Shown: piece after piece, positions 1-5,460 of the stretch
Layout of the letters: each line of letters begins with the position of its first letter
How positions within the stretch are numbered: the first letter of the stretch is position 1
Assembly (NCBI GenBank): GCA_945889575.1
Contig: CAMDBY010000036.1
Coordinates: forward strand, 1 to 11,568
From: Bifidobacterium breve
Lineage (GTDB): Bacteria > Actinomycetota > Acidimicrobiia > Acidimicrobiales > Ilumatobacteraceae
Reading direction: 5' to 3'
Length of the DNA: 11,568 nucleotides
The notes under the pieces: generated by a model
What the model was told of the DNA's origin: nothing
Databases searched by the model: none
What the model saw: only the letters and a program-made list of their open reading frames with translations
Translations under genes and position numbers: made by a program

Positions 1-146
1 AGGCCCCTGATTTCTGCTTCTGAATCTGGCACCAACTCTGGTTCAGCGACAACAGGAGTCGAAATAATTTGAGGGGTGCGAGTACGGTCACGAATGAAAA
101 AACCCGCGCCTATTCCACAAACAATGCCGACAATCAACCACCACAT
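1..146 (-). CDS. N-terminal fragment of a membrane-anchored protein, possibly a SenX3/PhoR-type sensor kinase (runs off the left edge)
   Basis: Only the first 48 codons are in the window. The reading frame opens at the ATG at 146-144; an in-frame stop at 161-159 just upstream rules out an earlier start. The protein begins with one hydrophobic segment (MWWLIVGIVCGIGAGFF), then a short basic stretch (IRDRTRT), then a proline- and acid-rich linker (TPVVAEPELVPDSEAE). That is one transmembrane anchor with the rest probably cytoplasmic. It starts 21 bp after the phoU stop on the same strand, so the two are probably cotranscribed. In actinobacteria phoU is often next to senX3-regX3, whose kinase also starts with an N-terminal membrane anchor, so a phosphate sensor kinase is a reasonable guess from context. 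No kinase motif is visible in the fragment, so function is unproven. Confidence 0.55.
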   Translation of the reverse strand, partial: MWWLIVGIVCGIGAGFFIRDRTRTPQIISTPVVAEPELVPDSEAEIRG

Positions 147-167
147 ATCGATGCCGACCTAGCGGAC

Positions 168-905
168 TTAACTTTCTTTGGTGGTGAAGAAAGGAATGCC
201 ATCAGTGTCATCTTCGCCAGCTTTTTGGCGGAATCGAGCAGCACCTTTATGTTCTGGCAACCAACCTGTTACCAAATAACGCACGCGCTCACCGATATTG
301 ACCGCATGGTCACCAATACGTTCGTAGAAACGGGCTACAACTGCAAGCTGAATTGCTACTTGCAAGTCAATTGCGTTTTCTGAATGGCACTCAAGGATTG
401 CCTGAACGAACTCTCTTTGCAAGCTGTCGAGATACGAATCCATGTCATCAATGGCGGCAGCCTTCGCAGCATCGTTTTCTTCGAATGATTCAAGAGCAGA
501 TTCCCACAGTTGTTCAGCCTGCTCACCCATGCGCGCAATCAACCCACGAAGCCGTGGATCAAGATCATGGCCATAGATACGACGAGCTGCCTTGCAAATA
601 TTGACCGCTAAGTCTGCGGACCGTTCAATTTCAGCGATCATCTTTACAACCGATACGACCTGGCGAAGGTCGCCAGCTACCGGAGCTTGCAACGCAAGAA
701 TTTGGTAGCAACGTTCCTCGAGTTCTAACGACAGCGAATCAATCTCGTCATCGAACTGAATCAGCGCATCAGCGCCTTCCAAATCACCATTGAGAATAAC
801 CGATGTGGCGCGAGGAATCGCTTCAATAACTGAAGCTGCCAAGCGCACTAGCTCAGTGCGGACATCGTCAAGTTGTTGGTGAAAACCTTTACGAAGTTCG
901 TCCAT
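168..905 (-). CDS. phoU: PhoU phosphate-signalling protein
   Basis: 245-residue all-helical protein with the two-repeat PhoU architecture. Repeat one carries the metal-binding motif ERSAD (about residues 94-98) and repeat two carries ERIGDHAVNIGER (about 195-207), the conserved acidic clusters of the family. PhoU is a cytoplasmic negative regulator linking the Pst phosphate transporter to the SenX3/PhoR-type kinase, and it limits phosphate uptake and polyphosphate build-up. The start chosen is the ATG at 905, giving MDELRKGF, the usual PhoU beginning, preceded by a strong AGGGGG ribosome site with a 4-nt gap. An in-frame extension to 959 lacks such support. It lies downstream of ppk and is preceded by phased GTTCAC repeats (960-998), so PhoP/RegX3 control is likely. 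The tail after about residue 215 is hydrophilic and probably disordered. Family assignment is firm; its partners are outside the window. Confidence 0.95.
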   Translation of the reverse strand: MDELRKGFHQQLDDVRTELVRLAASVIEAIPRATSVILNGDLEGADALIQFDDEIDSLSLELEERCYQILALQAPVAGDLRQVVSVVKMIAEIERSADLAVNICKAARRIYGHDLDPRLRGLIARMGEQAEQLWESALESFEENDAAKAAAIDDMDSYLDSLQREFVQAILECHSENAIDLQVAIQLAVVARFYERIGDHAVNIGERVRYLVTGWLPEHKGAARFRQKAGEDDTDGIPFFTTKES

Positions 906-959
906 AATTCCCCCTGAGAAACAAATAGTTGCGAGCGACTCCACCGTAGGAACGAGCAC

Positions 960-998
960 GTGAATAACAGTCTGTCATATTGTGAACGAAAAGTGAAC
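960..998 (-). promoter_or_regulatory. PHO-box-like direct repeats upstream of phoU
   Basis: Read on the minus strand, GTTCAC occurs at 998-993 and again at 987-982, exactly 11 bp apart (GTTCACTTTTCGTTCAC). ATTCAC follows at 965-960, another 22 bp on, so it is in the same 11-bp phase with one degenerate unit skipped. Actinobacterial PhoP/RegX3 response regulators bind 11-bp direct repeat units beginning GTTCAC-like. The site lies in the 106-bp gap between the ppk stop and the phoU start, oriented toward phoU. I see no convincing -10 element. The repeat is seen directly; the regulator is inferred. Confidence 0.65.
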
Positions 999-1011
999 TT
1001 GTTCTGCGCGG

Positions 1012-3087
1012 TTACTGAGAAACAGTGCCCTCTGGCAAGCCCAATTTCAACTGTGATTCCGAGTCCCGCTGATGGATTCGATACTGAGCATCACTAGCGG
1101 GTACATATTCGGCGGGGCCGACACGACGCCAATTGCCTTCGCGGTTCATCTCGAATGCCACAACATCGTCGGAAAGGAGTGTTGCAAAGACTTCTTCAAT
1201 CCATGCTCGATGTTTCGGATGCTCTACTGGAATCAGAACTTCAACTCGCTTGTCTAAGTTGCGAGGCATCATGTCTGCTGATCCGATGTAATACACAGGC
1301 TCATTGTTGTCGCCACCATGTGCAAAGTGATACATACGAGAATGTTCTAGGTATCTACCGAGAACTGACCTGATGCGAACGTTCTGTTCATGATCTGAAC
1401 TAGGTCGAATGCAACAAATACCTCTGACAATGAGATCGATTCGTACGCCCGCTTCGCTTGCCTGATAGAGAAGTTCAATCATACGTGCATCTGCAAGACC
1501 ATTAATTTTCATCACAATGTGGCCGTCTTTGCCATATGAAATTTCATTTTTAATTAGTTCCACTATCTTGCTGCGCAAGTATCGGGGAGCAACAATCAGG
1601 CTGTTGAAATCATGATCCTTGTCAAACCCGGTCAAAGAGTTAAACAAATGAGAGACATCGTCACCGATTTTTTCATTGCACGTAAAGAGTCCGATGTCTT
1701 CATAAATTCGTGCAGTTTTTGAGTTGTAGTTACCAGTTCCGACATGAACGTAGCGACGCAGTCCAGATTCTTCTTGGCGAACAACCAGCACGCACTTACA
1801 GTGCGTCTTTAGCCCCACAACGCCGTACACCACATGCACACCCGCGCGCTCAAGTTCCTTAGCCCAGGTGACATTCACGGCTTCGTCGAATCGCGCGGTT
1901 AGTTCAATGAGGGCAACTACTTGTTTCCCTAGTTCTGCTGCCTTGATAAGACTGCGCGCGATTGGGGAATCGCCAGAGGTGCGGTACAAAGTAATTTTGA
2001 TTCCTTGTACTCGAGGATCATTCGCTGCTTGTTCAAGAAATTCTTCCGTGGACGAAGAAAAAGACTCATATGGGTGATGCACTAGTAGATCGCGTTGACG
2101 TAACACGCTGAACATTGATTGGTCGTTGCCATCTGCTGCGGCAAGACGACCTGCTGTCACGGAGTGCCATGGCGCGTCTTTCAAGGTTGGCTCATCTAAT
2201 CCGTGCAGTTCCCACAAACACGACAATGCAAGTGGAGCCGTATGAAATGAAACATCTGTTCTTTCCAGATCAAGTTCTTCCAACAACATGTCGAGCACAT
2301 CGGGGTTAATGTGGTGATCAACTTCAAGCCGAACTGCACGCCCAAAACGGCGACGGCGTAATTCCATCTCAACTGCTGCGAGCAAATCATCTGCATCTTC
2401 GTCATCAAGCGTGAGGTCTGCGTTACGCGTCACTCTGAAGGCACTGACATGGACAATGTTCATTCCGACAAAAAGTTCAGAGATATGTGCCGCAATGACA
2501 TCTTCAATTAACACATAACGACCTTCAGACATTTTGTGAAATCTCTTCATGAAAGTAGGAATCTTTACTCGAGCAAAACGTTGTTCGCCGGTGCTGGAAT
2601 CTCGGACCAACACACCAAGACTGATGGCCAAGTTCGAGATGTAGGGAAATGGGTGAGATGGGTCAACTGCCAGCGGAGTAAGCACCGGGAATAACTGTCG
2701 CTCGAAGAAATGCTTCATGGCAATTTGTTCTTCTGGTGTGATGTCTGCCCAGCGACATACGACTACACCGTGTTCTGCAAGGGGCGGGAAAAGCACATTC
2801 AGGAGCAAGTTCTCGTGCTCAGACACCAAGTAATCAACCCGATGCGCAATCTCATTGAGTTGACGGGTTGGCGAGAGTCCGTCTGAAGATGACGAATGGA
2901 CACCTGCAGCGACTTGACCCTTCAGTGCCGCAACGCGAACCTGGAAAAATTCATCAAGGTTGGAACAAAAGATGGCACAAAATTTGATGCGTTCAAGCAA
3001 TGGCACGGATGTTTCGCGAGCAAGCGCGAGCACACGCTCATTGAAATCGAGCCAGCTCAGTTCACGATTGCCAATGAGACGACTCAT
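1012..3087 (-). CDS. ppk: Polyphosphate kinase PPK1
   Basis: 691-residue enzyme that reversibly polymerises the terminal phosphate of ATP into inorganic polyphosphate through a phosphohistidine intermediate. All family regions are present: the N-terminal motif RELSWLDFNERVL (about residues 8-20), the head domain with DPSHPFPYISNLA (about 142-154), the phospholipase-D-like C1 domain with GLKTHCK (His about 429, the expected autophosphorylated residue) followed by HVGTGNYNSKTARIYED (about 448-464), and the C2 domain with YIGSADMMPRNLDKRVEV (about 600-617). Length matches the family. I chose the ATG at 3087 because the conserved N-terminal motif begins eight residues later. The only in-frame alternative is a TTG at 3132 adding 15 residues; neither has a strong ribosome site. 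It lies 105 bp after the small unknown gene and 106 bp before phoU, all on one strand, placing it in a phosphate-storage and signalling block. Confidence 0.97.
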   Translation of the reverse strand: MSRLIGNRELSWLDFNERVLALARETSVPLLERIKFCAIFCSNLDEFFQVRVAALKGQVAAGVHSSSSDGLSPTRQLNEIAHRVDYLVSEHENLLLNVLFPPLAEHGVVVCRWADITPEEQIAMKHFFERQLFPVLTPLAVDPSHPFPYISNLAISLGVLVRDSSTGEQRFARVKIPTFMKRFHKMSEGRYVLIEDVIAAHISELFVGMNIVHVSAFRVTRNADLTLDDEDADDLLAAVEMELRRRRFGRAVRLEVDHHINPDVLDMLLEELDLERTDVSFHTAPLALSCLWELHGLDEPTLKDAPWHSVTAGRLAAADGNDQSMFSVLRQRDLLVHHPYESFSSSTEEFLEQAANDPRVQGIKITLYRTSGDSPIARSLIKAAELGKQVVALIELTARFDEAVNVTWAKELERAGVHVVYGVVGLKTHCKCVLVVRQEESGLRRYVHVGTGNYNSKTARIYEDIGLFTCNEKIGDDVSHLFNSLTGFDKDHDFNSLIVAPRYLRSKIVELIKNEISYGKDGHIVMKINGLADARMIELLYQASEAGVRIDLIVRGICCIRPSSDHEQNVRIRSVLGRYLEHSRMYHFAHGGDNNEPVYYIGSADMMPRNLDKRVEVLIPVEHPKHRAWIEEVFATLLSDDVVAFEMNREGNWRRVGPAEYVPASDAQYRIHQRDSESQLKLGLPEGTVSQ

Positions 3088-3157
3088 GAGAAATAAGGGT
3101 AGTGAAAAAAGCGCCGGACTTGTGGAGGGCAACTGGAAGAGTTCGCCGTGTGTTTAC

Positions 3158-3180
3158 CGTGCTGTGATGTGAGTGTTACC
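3158..3180 (-). repeat. Degenerate 22-bp-spaced direct repeat upstream of ppk
   Basis: In the 105-bp gap before ppk the minus strand reads GGTAACAC starting at 3180 and GGTAAACAC starting at 3158, 22 bp apart, or two 11-bp units. Between them lies a weaker CATCAC element. The spacing recalls the PHO-box periodicity seen before phoU, but the sequence matches the GTTCAC unit poorly. It may be a weak phosphate-regulator site or chance. There is no gene in 3088-3192. Confidence 0.2.
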
Positions 3181-3192
3181 CACGACCTCGAA

Positions 3193-3459
3193 TTAGAACT
3201 CGTAGTCAGGGTCGCCCATGTCCCATTCAATAGAAATGAGTTCACGCTCAGCATCGCGAACGATACGAGCCATGTTGCGACGAAATTGTGGGTCGTCACG
3301 AGGAAGCAACACCAAGCGGGCAAGAACGCGCGAACGGAATTCGTCGAGGAGGGTTTGGTCGCCCCAGTCTGCATAGACCTCCCAATGAGGAGACACTGCA
3401 CCAAGAAATGCGATGCGAGCATGTGCCTTCGGGGCCTGAGGAATCTGGATATCTGTCAT
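3193..3459 (-). CDS. Small conserved-looking protein of unknown function
   Basis: 88-residue protein that I do not recognise. The start is the ATG at 3459, giving MTDIQIPQAPKAH, with GGAG about 6 nt upstream; a longer frame to 3477 would run through that ribosome site. The sequence shows a short polar N-terminus, a segment AFLGAVSPHWEVYADWGD, then a basic amphipathic helical region (LLDEFRSRVLARLVLLPRDD, then FRRNMARIVRDAERELI), and a very acidic, aromatic end (EWDMGDPDYEF). It has no signal peptide, membrane segment or cysteines, so it is probably a soluble small protein. It is the first gene of the minus-strand run that continues with ppk and phoU, with 105 bp before ppk, so cotranscription is possible. 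Codon structure and the ribosome site support a real gene; function is unknown. Confidence 0.75.
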   Translation of the reverse strand: MTDIQIPQAPKAHARIAFLGAVSPHWEVYADWGDQTLLDEFRSRVLARLVLLPRDDPQFRRNMARIVRDAERELISIEWDMGDPDYEF

Positions 3460-3486
3460 GGTGTCTCCGGACTGCAATGCGATGGT

Positions 3487-3537
3487 TGCAAGTGTGAATC
3501 AATAGCGAACTCTGAATAGCCTATCGGGGCACTTGCA
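3487..3537. repeat. Widely spaced inverted repeat in the divergent gap
   Basis: TGCAAGTG at 3487-3494 is matched by its exact reverse complement CACTTGCA at 3530-3537, with a 35-bp spacer. It lies just upstream of the small unknown gene, in the gap that also serves the divergent whiB-like gene. Eight-base arms this far apart could be paired half-sites or chance. Confidence 0.25.
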
Positions 3538-3606
3538 CGACGACTTCTGGCCATTTTTAGCGGTTTTTGAGCATTTTTTGAGGCAAGTCCTGTGGATAAG
3601 TGACAT

Positions 3607-3628
3607 CTTTACCAAACCTTTACCGAAC
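3607..3628. repeat. Tandem 11-bp direct repeat upstream of whiB-like gene 1
   Basis: Two adjacent 11-bp units, CTTTACCAAAC (3607-3617) and CTTTACCGAAC (3618-3628), match at 10 of 11 positions. An 11-bp tandem spacing is typical of OmpR/PhoB-type response regulator sites. The unit partly resembles the actinobacterial PHO-box unit but differs at key positions. A 10-bp palindrome CCGCATGCGG follows at 3633-3642. The repeats lie in the gap between the unknown gene and the whiB-like gene. Confidence 0.45.
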
Positions 3629-3668
3629 CCGACCGCATGCGGCGACACTCTCGTGCTTGACTGGAATT

Positions 3669-3683
3669 GCGGGAACTTCCCGC
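3669..3683. promoter_or_regulatory. Perfect palindrome upstream of whiB-like gene 1, likely operator
   Basis: GCGGGAACTTCCCGC has 7-bp arms around one central base and no mismatch. It begins 6 bp after a TTGACT that could serve as a -35 hexamer (3657-3662); no good -10 is at the right distance, though CATACA at 3697-3702 is a weak candidate. It lies 64 bp before the ATG chosen for the whiB-like gene and would cover the ribosome site of the alternative ATG at 3685. Operator function is inferred from symmetry and position. Confidence 0.45.
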
Positions 3684-3747
3684 CATGACTCGGCGTCATA
3701 CAGACACCGAACCAAGAGCATCTGTTTCAGATGAAGCGAGGACAGCC

Positions 3748-4038
3748 ATGAAAGTACAACTTCAAGTTACGAGTGCACCAGTCACGAACCTTCCGTTCGA
3801 CGACTCACCGACATCCTGGATGGGCGACGGCAATTGCCGTAACTACCCGCCTGCCACCTTTTTCCCGTCAGACGGAGTGGGTGTAGATCGGGCCCGTGCA
3901 ATTTGCAAGGGGTGCCCAGTGAGCAACAAGTGTCTTGAATATGCCCTTGCCGAACGAATTGATCATGGCGTGTGGGGCGGTTGTAGCGAACGTGAACGTC
4001 GCAGAATTTTGAAGAGGCGCCGCGGTATCGCGGTCTGA
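3748..4038 (+). CDS. WhiB-family Fe-S transcription factor (paralogue 1)
   Basis: 96-residue WhiB-like protein. The four cluster-binding cysteines are C30, C53, C56 and C62 (C-X22-C-X2-C-X5-C), followed by the turn motif GVWGG (74-78) and the basic C-terminal region SERERRRILKRRR. WhiB proteins hold a redox- or NO-sensitive [4Fe-4S] cluster and usually act on promoters with the housekeeping sigma factor. A fifth cysteine, C79, immediately follows GVWGG where the second paralogue here has leucine. I chose the ATG at 3748 because of the GAGGA ribosome site about 6 nt upstream. An ATG at 3685 (21 more residues, no ribosome site) and a TTG at 3667 are possible. The stop is 5 bp from the convergent tatA stop. 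Subfamily and targets cannot be told from the sequence. Confidence 0.9.
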   Translation: MKVQLQVTSAPVTNLPFDDSPTSWMGDGNCRNYPPATFFPSDGVGVDRARAICKGCPVSNKCLEYALAERIDHGVWGGCSERERRRILKRRRGIAV

Positions 4039-4045
4039 CCTTTTT
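4020..4045 (+). terminator. Possible weak terminator at the end of whiB-like gene 1
   Basis: CCGCG (4020-4024), loop GTAT, CGCGG (4029-4033) forms a 5-bp GC-only stem inside the last codons, followed 7 nt later by TTTTT (4041-4045). The gap between stem and T-run is longer than in a good intrinsic terminator, so this is tentative. Confidence 0.3.
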
Positions 4046-4217
4046 ACTGTGAATCAGACGAAGAGTCGTCAGACTTGCCTTCGTCCATTGCCTTCTTGAA
4101 CTCTTTTTGAGCCGAACCGAGGTTCTTGGCGAGCTTTGGAAGTTGTGCACCGCCGAACAGCACCAGCACGACAACTAGAACGATAATGAGCTCTGGGCCT
4201 TCGAGAAACGAAATCAT
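4044..4217 (-). CDS. tatA: Twin-arginine translocase subunit TatA
   Basis: 57-residue TatA/E-type protein. It has a short N-terminal transmembrane helix (about residues 9-20, LIIVLVVVLVLF), the conserved hinge FGGAQLPKLAKNLG (20-33), an amphipathic helix (SAQKEFKKAMDEG) and a short acidic, serine-rich tail. TatA oligomerises in the cytoplasmic membrane to form the passage through which TatC-recruited folded proteins cross. The start is the ATG at 4217 giving MISFLEGPEL. The AGGA ribosome site is only about 2-3 nt from it and sits in the 3' arm of an inverted repeat. A 14-residue longer frame to 4259 would lose the normal family N-terminus. No tatB or tatC is nearby. It is divergent from the formimidoyltransferase gene (47 bp between starts) and convergent with the whiB-like gene. 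Confidence 0.92.
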   Translation of the reverse strand: MISFLEGPELIIVLVVVLVLFGGAQLPKLAKNLGSAQKEFKKAMDEGKSDDSSSDSQ

Positions 4218-4218
4218 G

Positions 4219-4237
4219 TTCCTGACGGTAGCAGGAA
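4219..4237 (-). promoter_or_regulatory. Inverted repeat covering the tatA ribosome-binding site
   Basis: On the minus strand TTCCTG (4237-4232), a 7-nt spacer, and CAGGAA (4224-4219) form a perfect 6-bp inverted repeat ending one base before the tatA ATG. In the mRNA the AGGA ribosome site would pair with the upstream UUCCU. The repeat also lies in the 47-bp divergent gap and could be a protein-binding site instead. Confidence 0.35.
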
Positions 4238-4264
4238 GGGGCGCTTCTTTGGTAAGCACGAGGG

Positions 4265-5047
4265 GTGCTCGAATGTGTCATCAATGTAAGCGAGGGGCGT
4301 CACCACGCCATCCTCGATTCTCTTGCTCAATCATGCGCGGGCGACCTTCTTGATATTCATTCAGACCCAGACCACAACCGCAGTGTGTTCACCATGGTTG
4401 GAGTTGACGCCCCTCGAGCACTGGCACGCGCTGCAGTTTCAGCATTGAGTCTTAACGATCATTCCGGCGTTCATCCGCGAATTGGTGTTGTCGATGTTGT
4501 TCCTTTTGTGCCACTCGTTAATTCCACAATGCATGATGCACGCATTGCACGCGATGAATTCGCAACATGGGCTGCTACAGAATTAGATGTTCCTTGCTTT
4601 CTTTACGGCGCCGAACGCACACTTCCCGACATTCGAAAAGAAGCGTGGACTTCGTTAATGCCCGACGTTGGATCACATGCTCCCCACCCCACTGCTGGCG
4701 CAATGTGTGTTGGCGTGCGCGAACCACTAGTTGCATACAACCTATGGCTAGAAGAGGTTGACCTTACAACTACGCGCCGAATTGCAGCGGCTGTTCGTAC
4801 TGCCAATATCCGCACGTTAGGCCTGCAAGTAGGGACGTTAACGCAAGTGAGCGTCAACCTCATTCAGCCAATGATTTCAGGCCCAAATGATGTGTTCAGC
4901 GCAGTCTCACAACACGCAACAGTGCGCCATGCAGAACTAGTAGGACTACTCCCCGCTTCTGTTCTTGCAACTATTCCACGGGACCGGTGGGAGGACCTAG
5001 ATCTGTCCGTGGAACAAACAATTGAGTGGCGATTAACTAACCGTTGA
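4265..5047 (+). CDS. Glutamate formimidoyltransferase (FTCD N-terminal-type domain, stand-alone)
   Basis: 260-residue protein matching the formiminotransferase half of FTCD, which moves the formimino group from N-formimino-L-glutamate to tetrahydrofolate at the end of a histidine-degradation route. Recognisable blocks are ECVINVSEGR (3-12), DPDHNRSVFTMVG (34-46), GVHPRIGVVDVVPFVP (68-83; H70 fits the catalytic histidine of the pig enzyme), then HPTAGAMCVGVREPLVAYN and QVSVNL in the C-terminal subdomain. No cyclodeaminase domain is fused. At 260 residues it is shorter than the roughly 300-325 usual for this domain, although both subdomains are present and the frame is unbroken. The start is the GTG at 4265; an in-frame stop at 4253 excludes anything upstream, and an AGGGG-like ribosome site nearly touches it. 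The 3' end overlaps the convergent whiB-like gene by 11 bp. No hut genes are nearby, so the pathway role is uncertain. Confidence 0.85.
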   Translation: MLECVINVSEGRHHAILDSLAQSCAGDLLDIHSDPDHNRSVFTMVGVDAPRALARAAVSALSLNDHSGVHPRIGVVDVVPFVPLVNSTMHDARIARDEFATWAATELDVPCFLYGAERTLPDIRKEAWTSLMPDVGSHAPHPTAGAMCVGVREPLVAYNLWLEEVDLTTTRRIAAAVRTANIRTLGLQVGTLTQVSVNLIQPMISGPNDVFSAVSQHATVRHAELVGLLPASVLATIPRDRWEDLDLSVEQTIEWRLTNR

Positions 5048-5315
5048 TGATGACGCGACGGCCATCTTGAGCGCGTTGACGGCGCAAGCGACGACGCTCG
5101 CGCTCTGACAAGCCGCCCCAGATTCCGAACTTCTCACCATTAGCAAGTGCGTACTCGAGACAATCTCCGCGAACAACACAACCTTTGCAGACTTCTTTAG
5201 CTTCACGGGTGCTTGCACCACGCTCAGGGAAAAACAGGTCGGGGTCGACACCGAGGCAGTTGGCTTGGTCTTGCCAACCACGTTCTTGGCTTAATGAATC
5301 AGAATCTCCGTGCAT
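5037..5315 (-). CDS. WhiB-family Fe-S transcription factor (paralogue 2, WhiB2/WhmD-like)
   Basis: 92-residue WhiB-like protein with cysteines C20, C43, C46 and C52 (C-X22-C-X2-C-X5-C), the motif DLFFPERGASTREAKEVCKGC typical of the WhiB2/WhmD branch in its first 20 residues, FGIWGGLSERERRRL (63-77), and a basic tail. Streptomyces WhiB and mycobacterial WhmD act in septation and cell division, but subgroup assignment by eye is tentative. The start ATG at 5315 is well supported by GGGAGG 7 nt upstream. The stop overlaps that of the convergent formimidoyltransferase gene. The upstream gap (5316-5491) holds a perfect 18-bp inverted repeat in the likely promoter. Unlike paralogue 1, it has only the four ligand cysteines. 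Confidence 0.93.
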   Translation of the reverse strand: MHGDSDSLSQERGWQDQANCLGVDPDLFFPERGASTREAKEVCKGCVVRGDCLEYALANGEKFGIWGGLSERERRRLRRQRAQDGRRVIING

Positions 5316-5370
5316 GCTTTTGCCTCCCAGCTACAGCCATATCCGAGTCCCGAGAGATCTTGAAATATGT

Positions 5371-5400
5371 CTTGTAATTACAGCGGTGTAATTGTCGCAA
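5371..5400 (-). promoter_or_regulatory. Promoter region of whiB-like gene 2 with an 18-bp operator-like inverted repeat
   Basis: AATTACACCGCTGTAATT (minus strand, 5393-5376) has perfect 7-bp arms (AATTACA/TGTAATT) around CCGC. Just upstream, TTGCGA (5400-5395) could be a -35 hexamer. A -10 could be TTACAA (5377-5372, 17-bp spacer), or TGTAAT inside the right arm at 5382-5377. Either way the repeat sits where a bound protein would block polymerase. The site ends about 60 bp before the start codon. The rest of 5401-5460 shows nothing notable. Confidence 0.5.
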
Positions 5401-5460
5401 ATATTTCCACAAAATGCAAATGGAATATGGGGAATCCAAAATGAACAGTCGCCATCTTTC

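Noticed and set aside
69..383. Plus-strand open frame at the left edge
   Set aside because: It overlaps both the phoU 3' end and the membrane-protein start, which are supported on the other strand, and has no domain.
3088..3132. TTG start extending ppk by 15 residues
   Set aside because: The added residues are not family-like, there is no better ribosome site, and the ATG gives the normal PPK1 beginning.
4265..5047. Possible frameshift or internal deletion explaining the short formimidoyltransferase
   Set aside because: Both subdomains follow in order in one frame with no broken motif, so a naturally shorter form is simpler.
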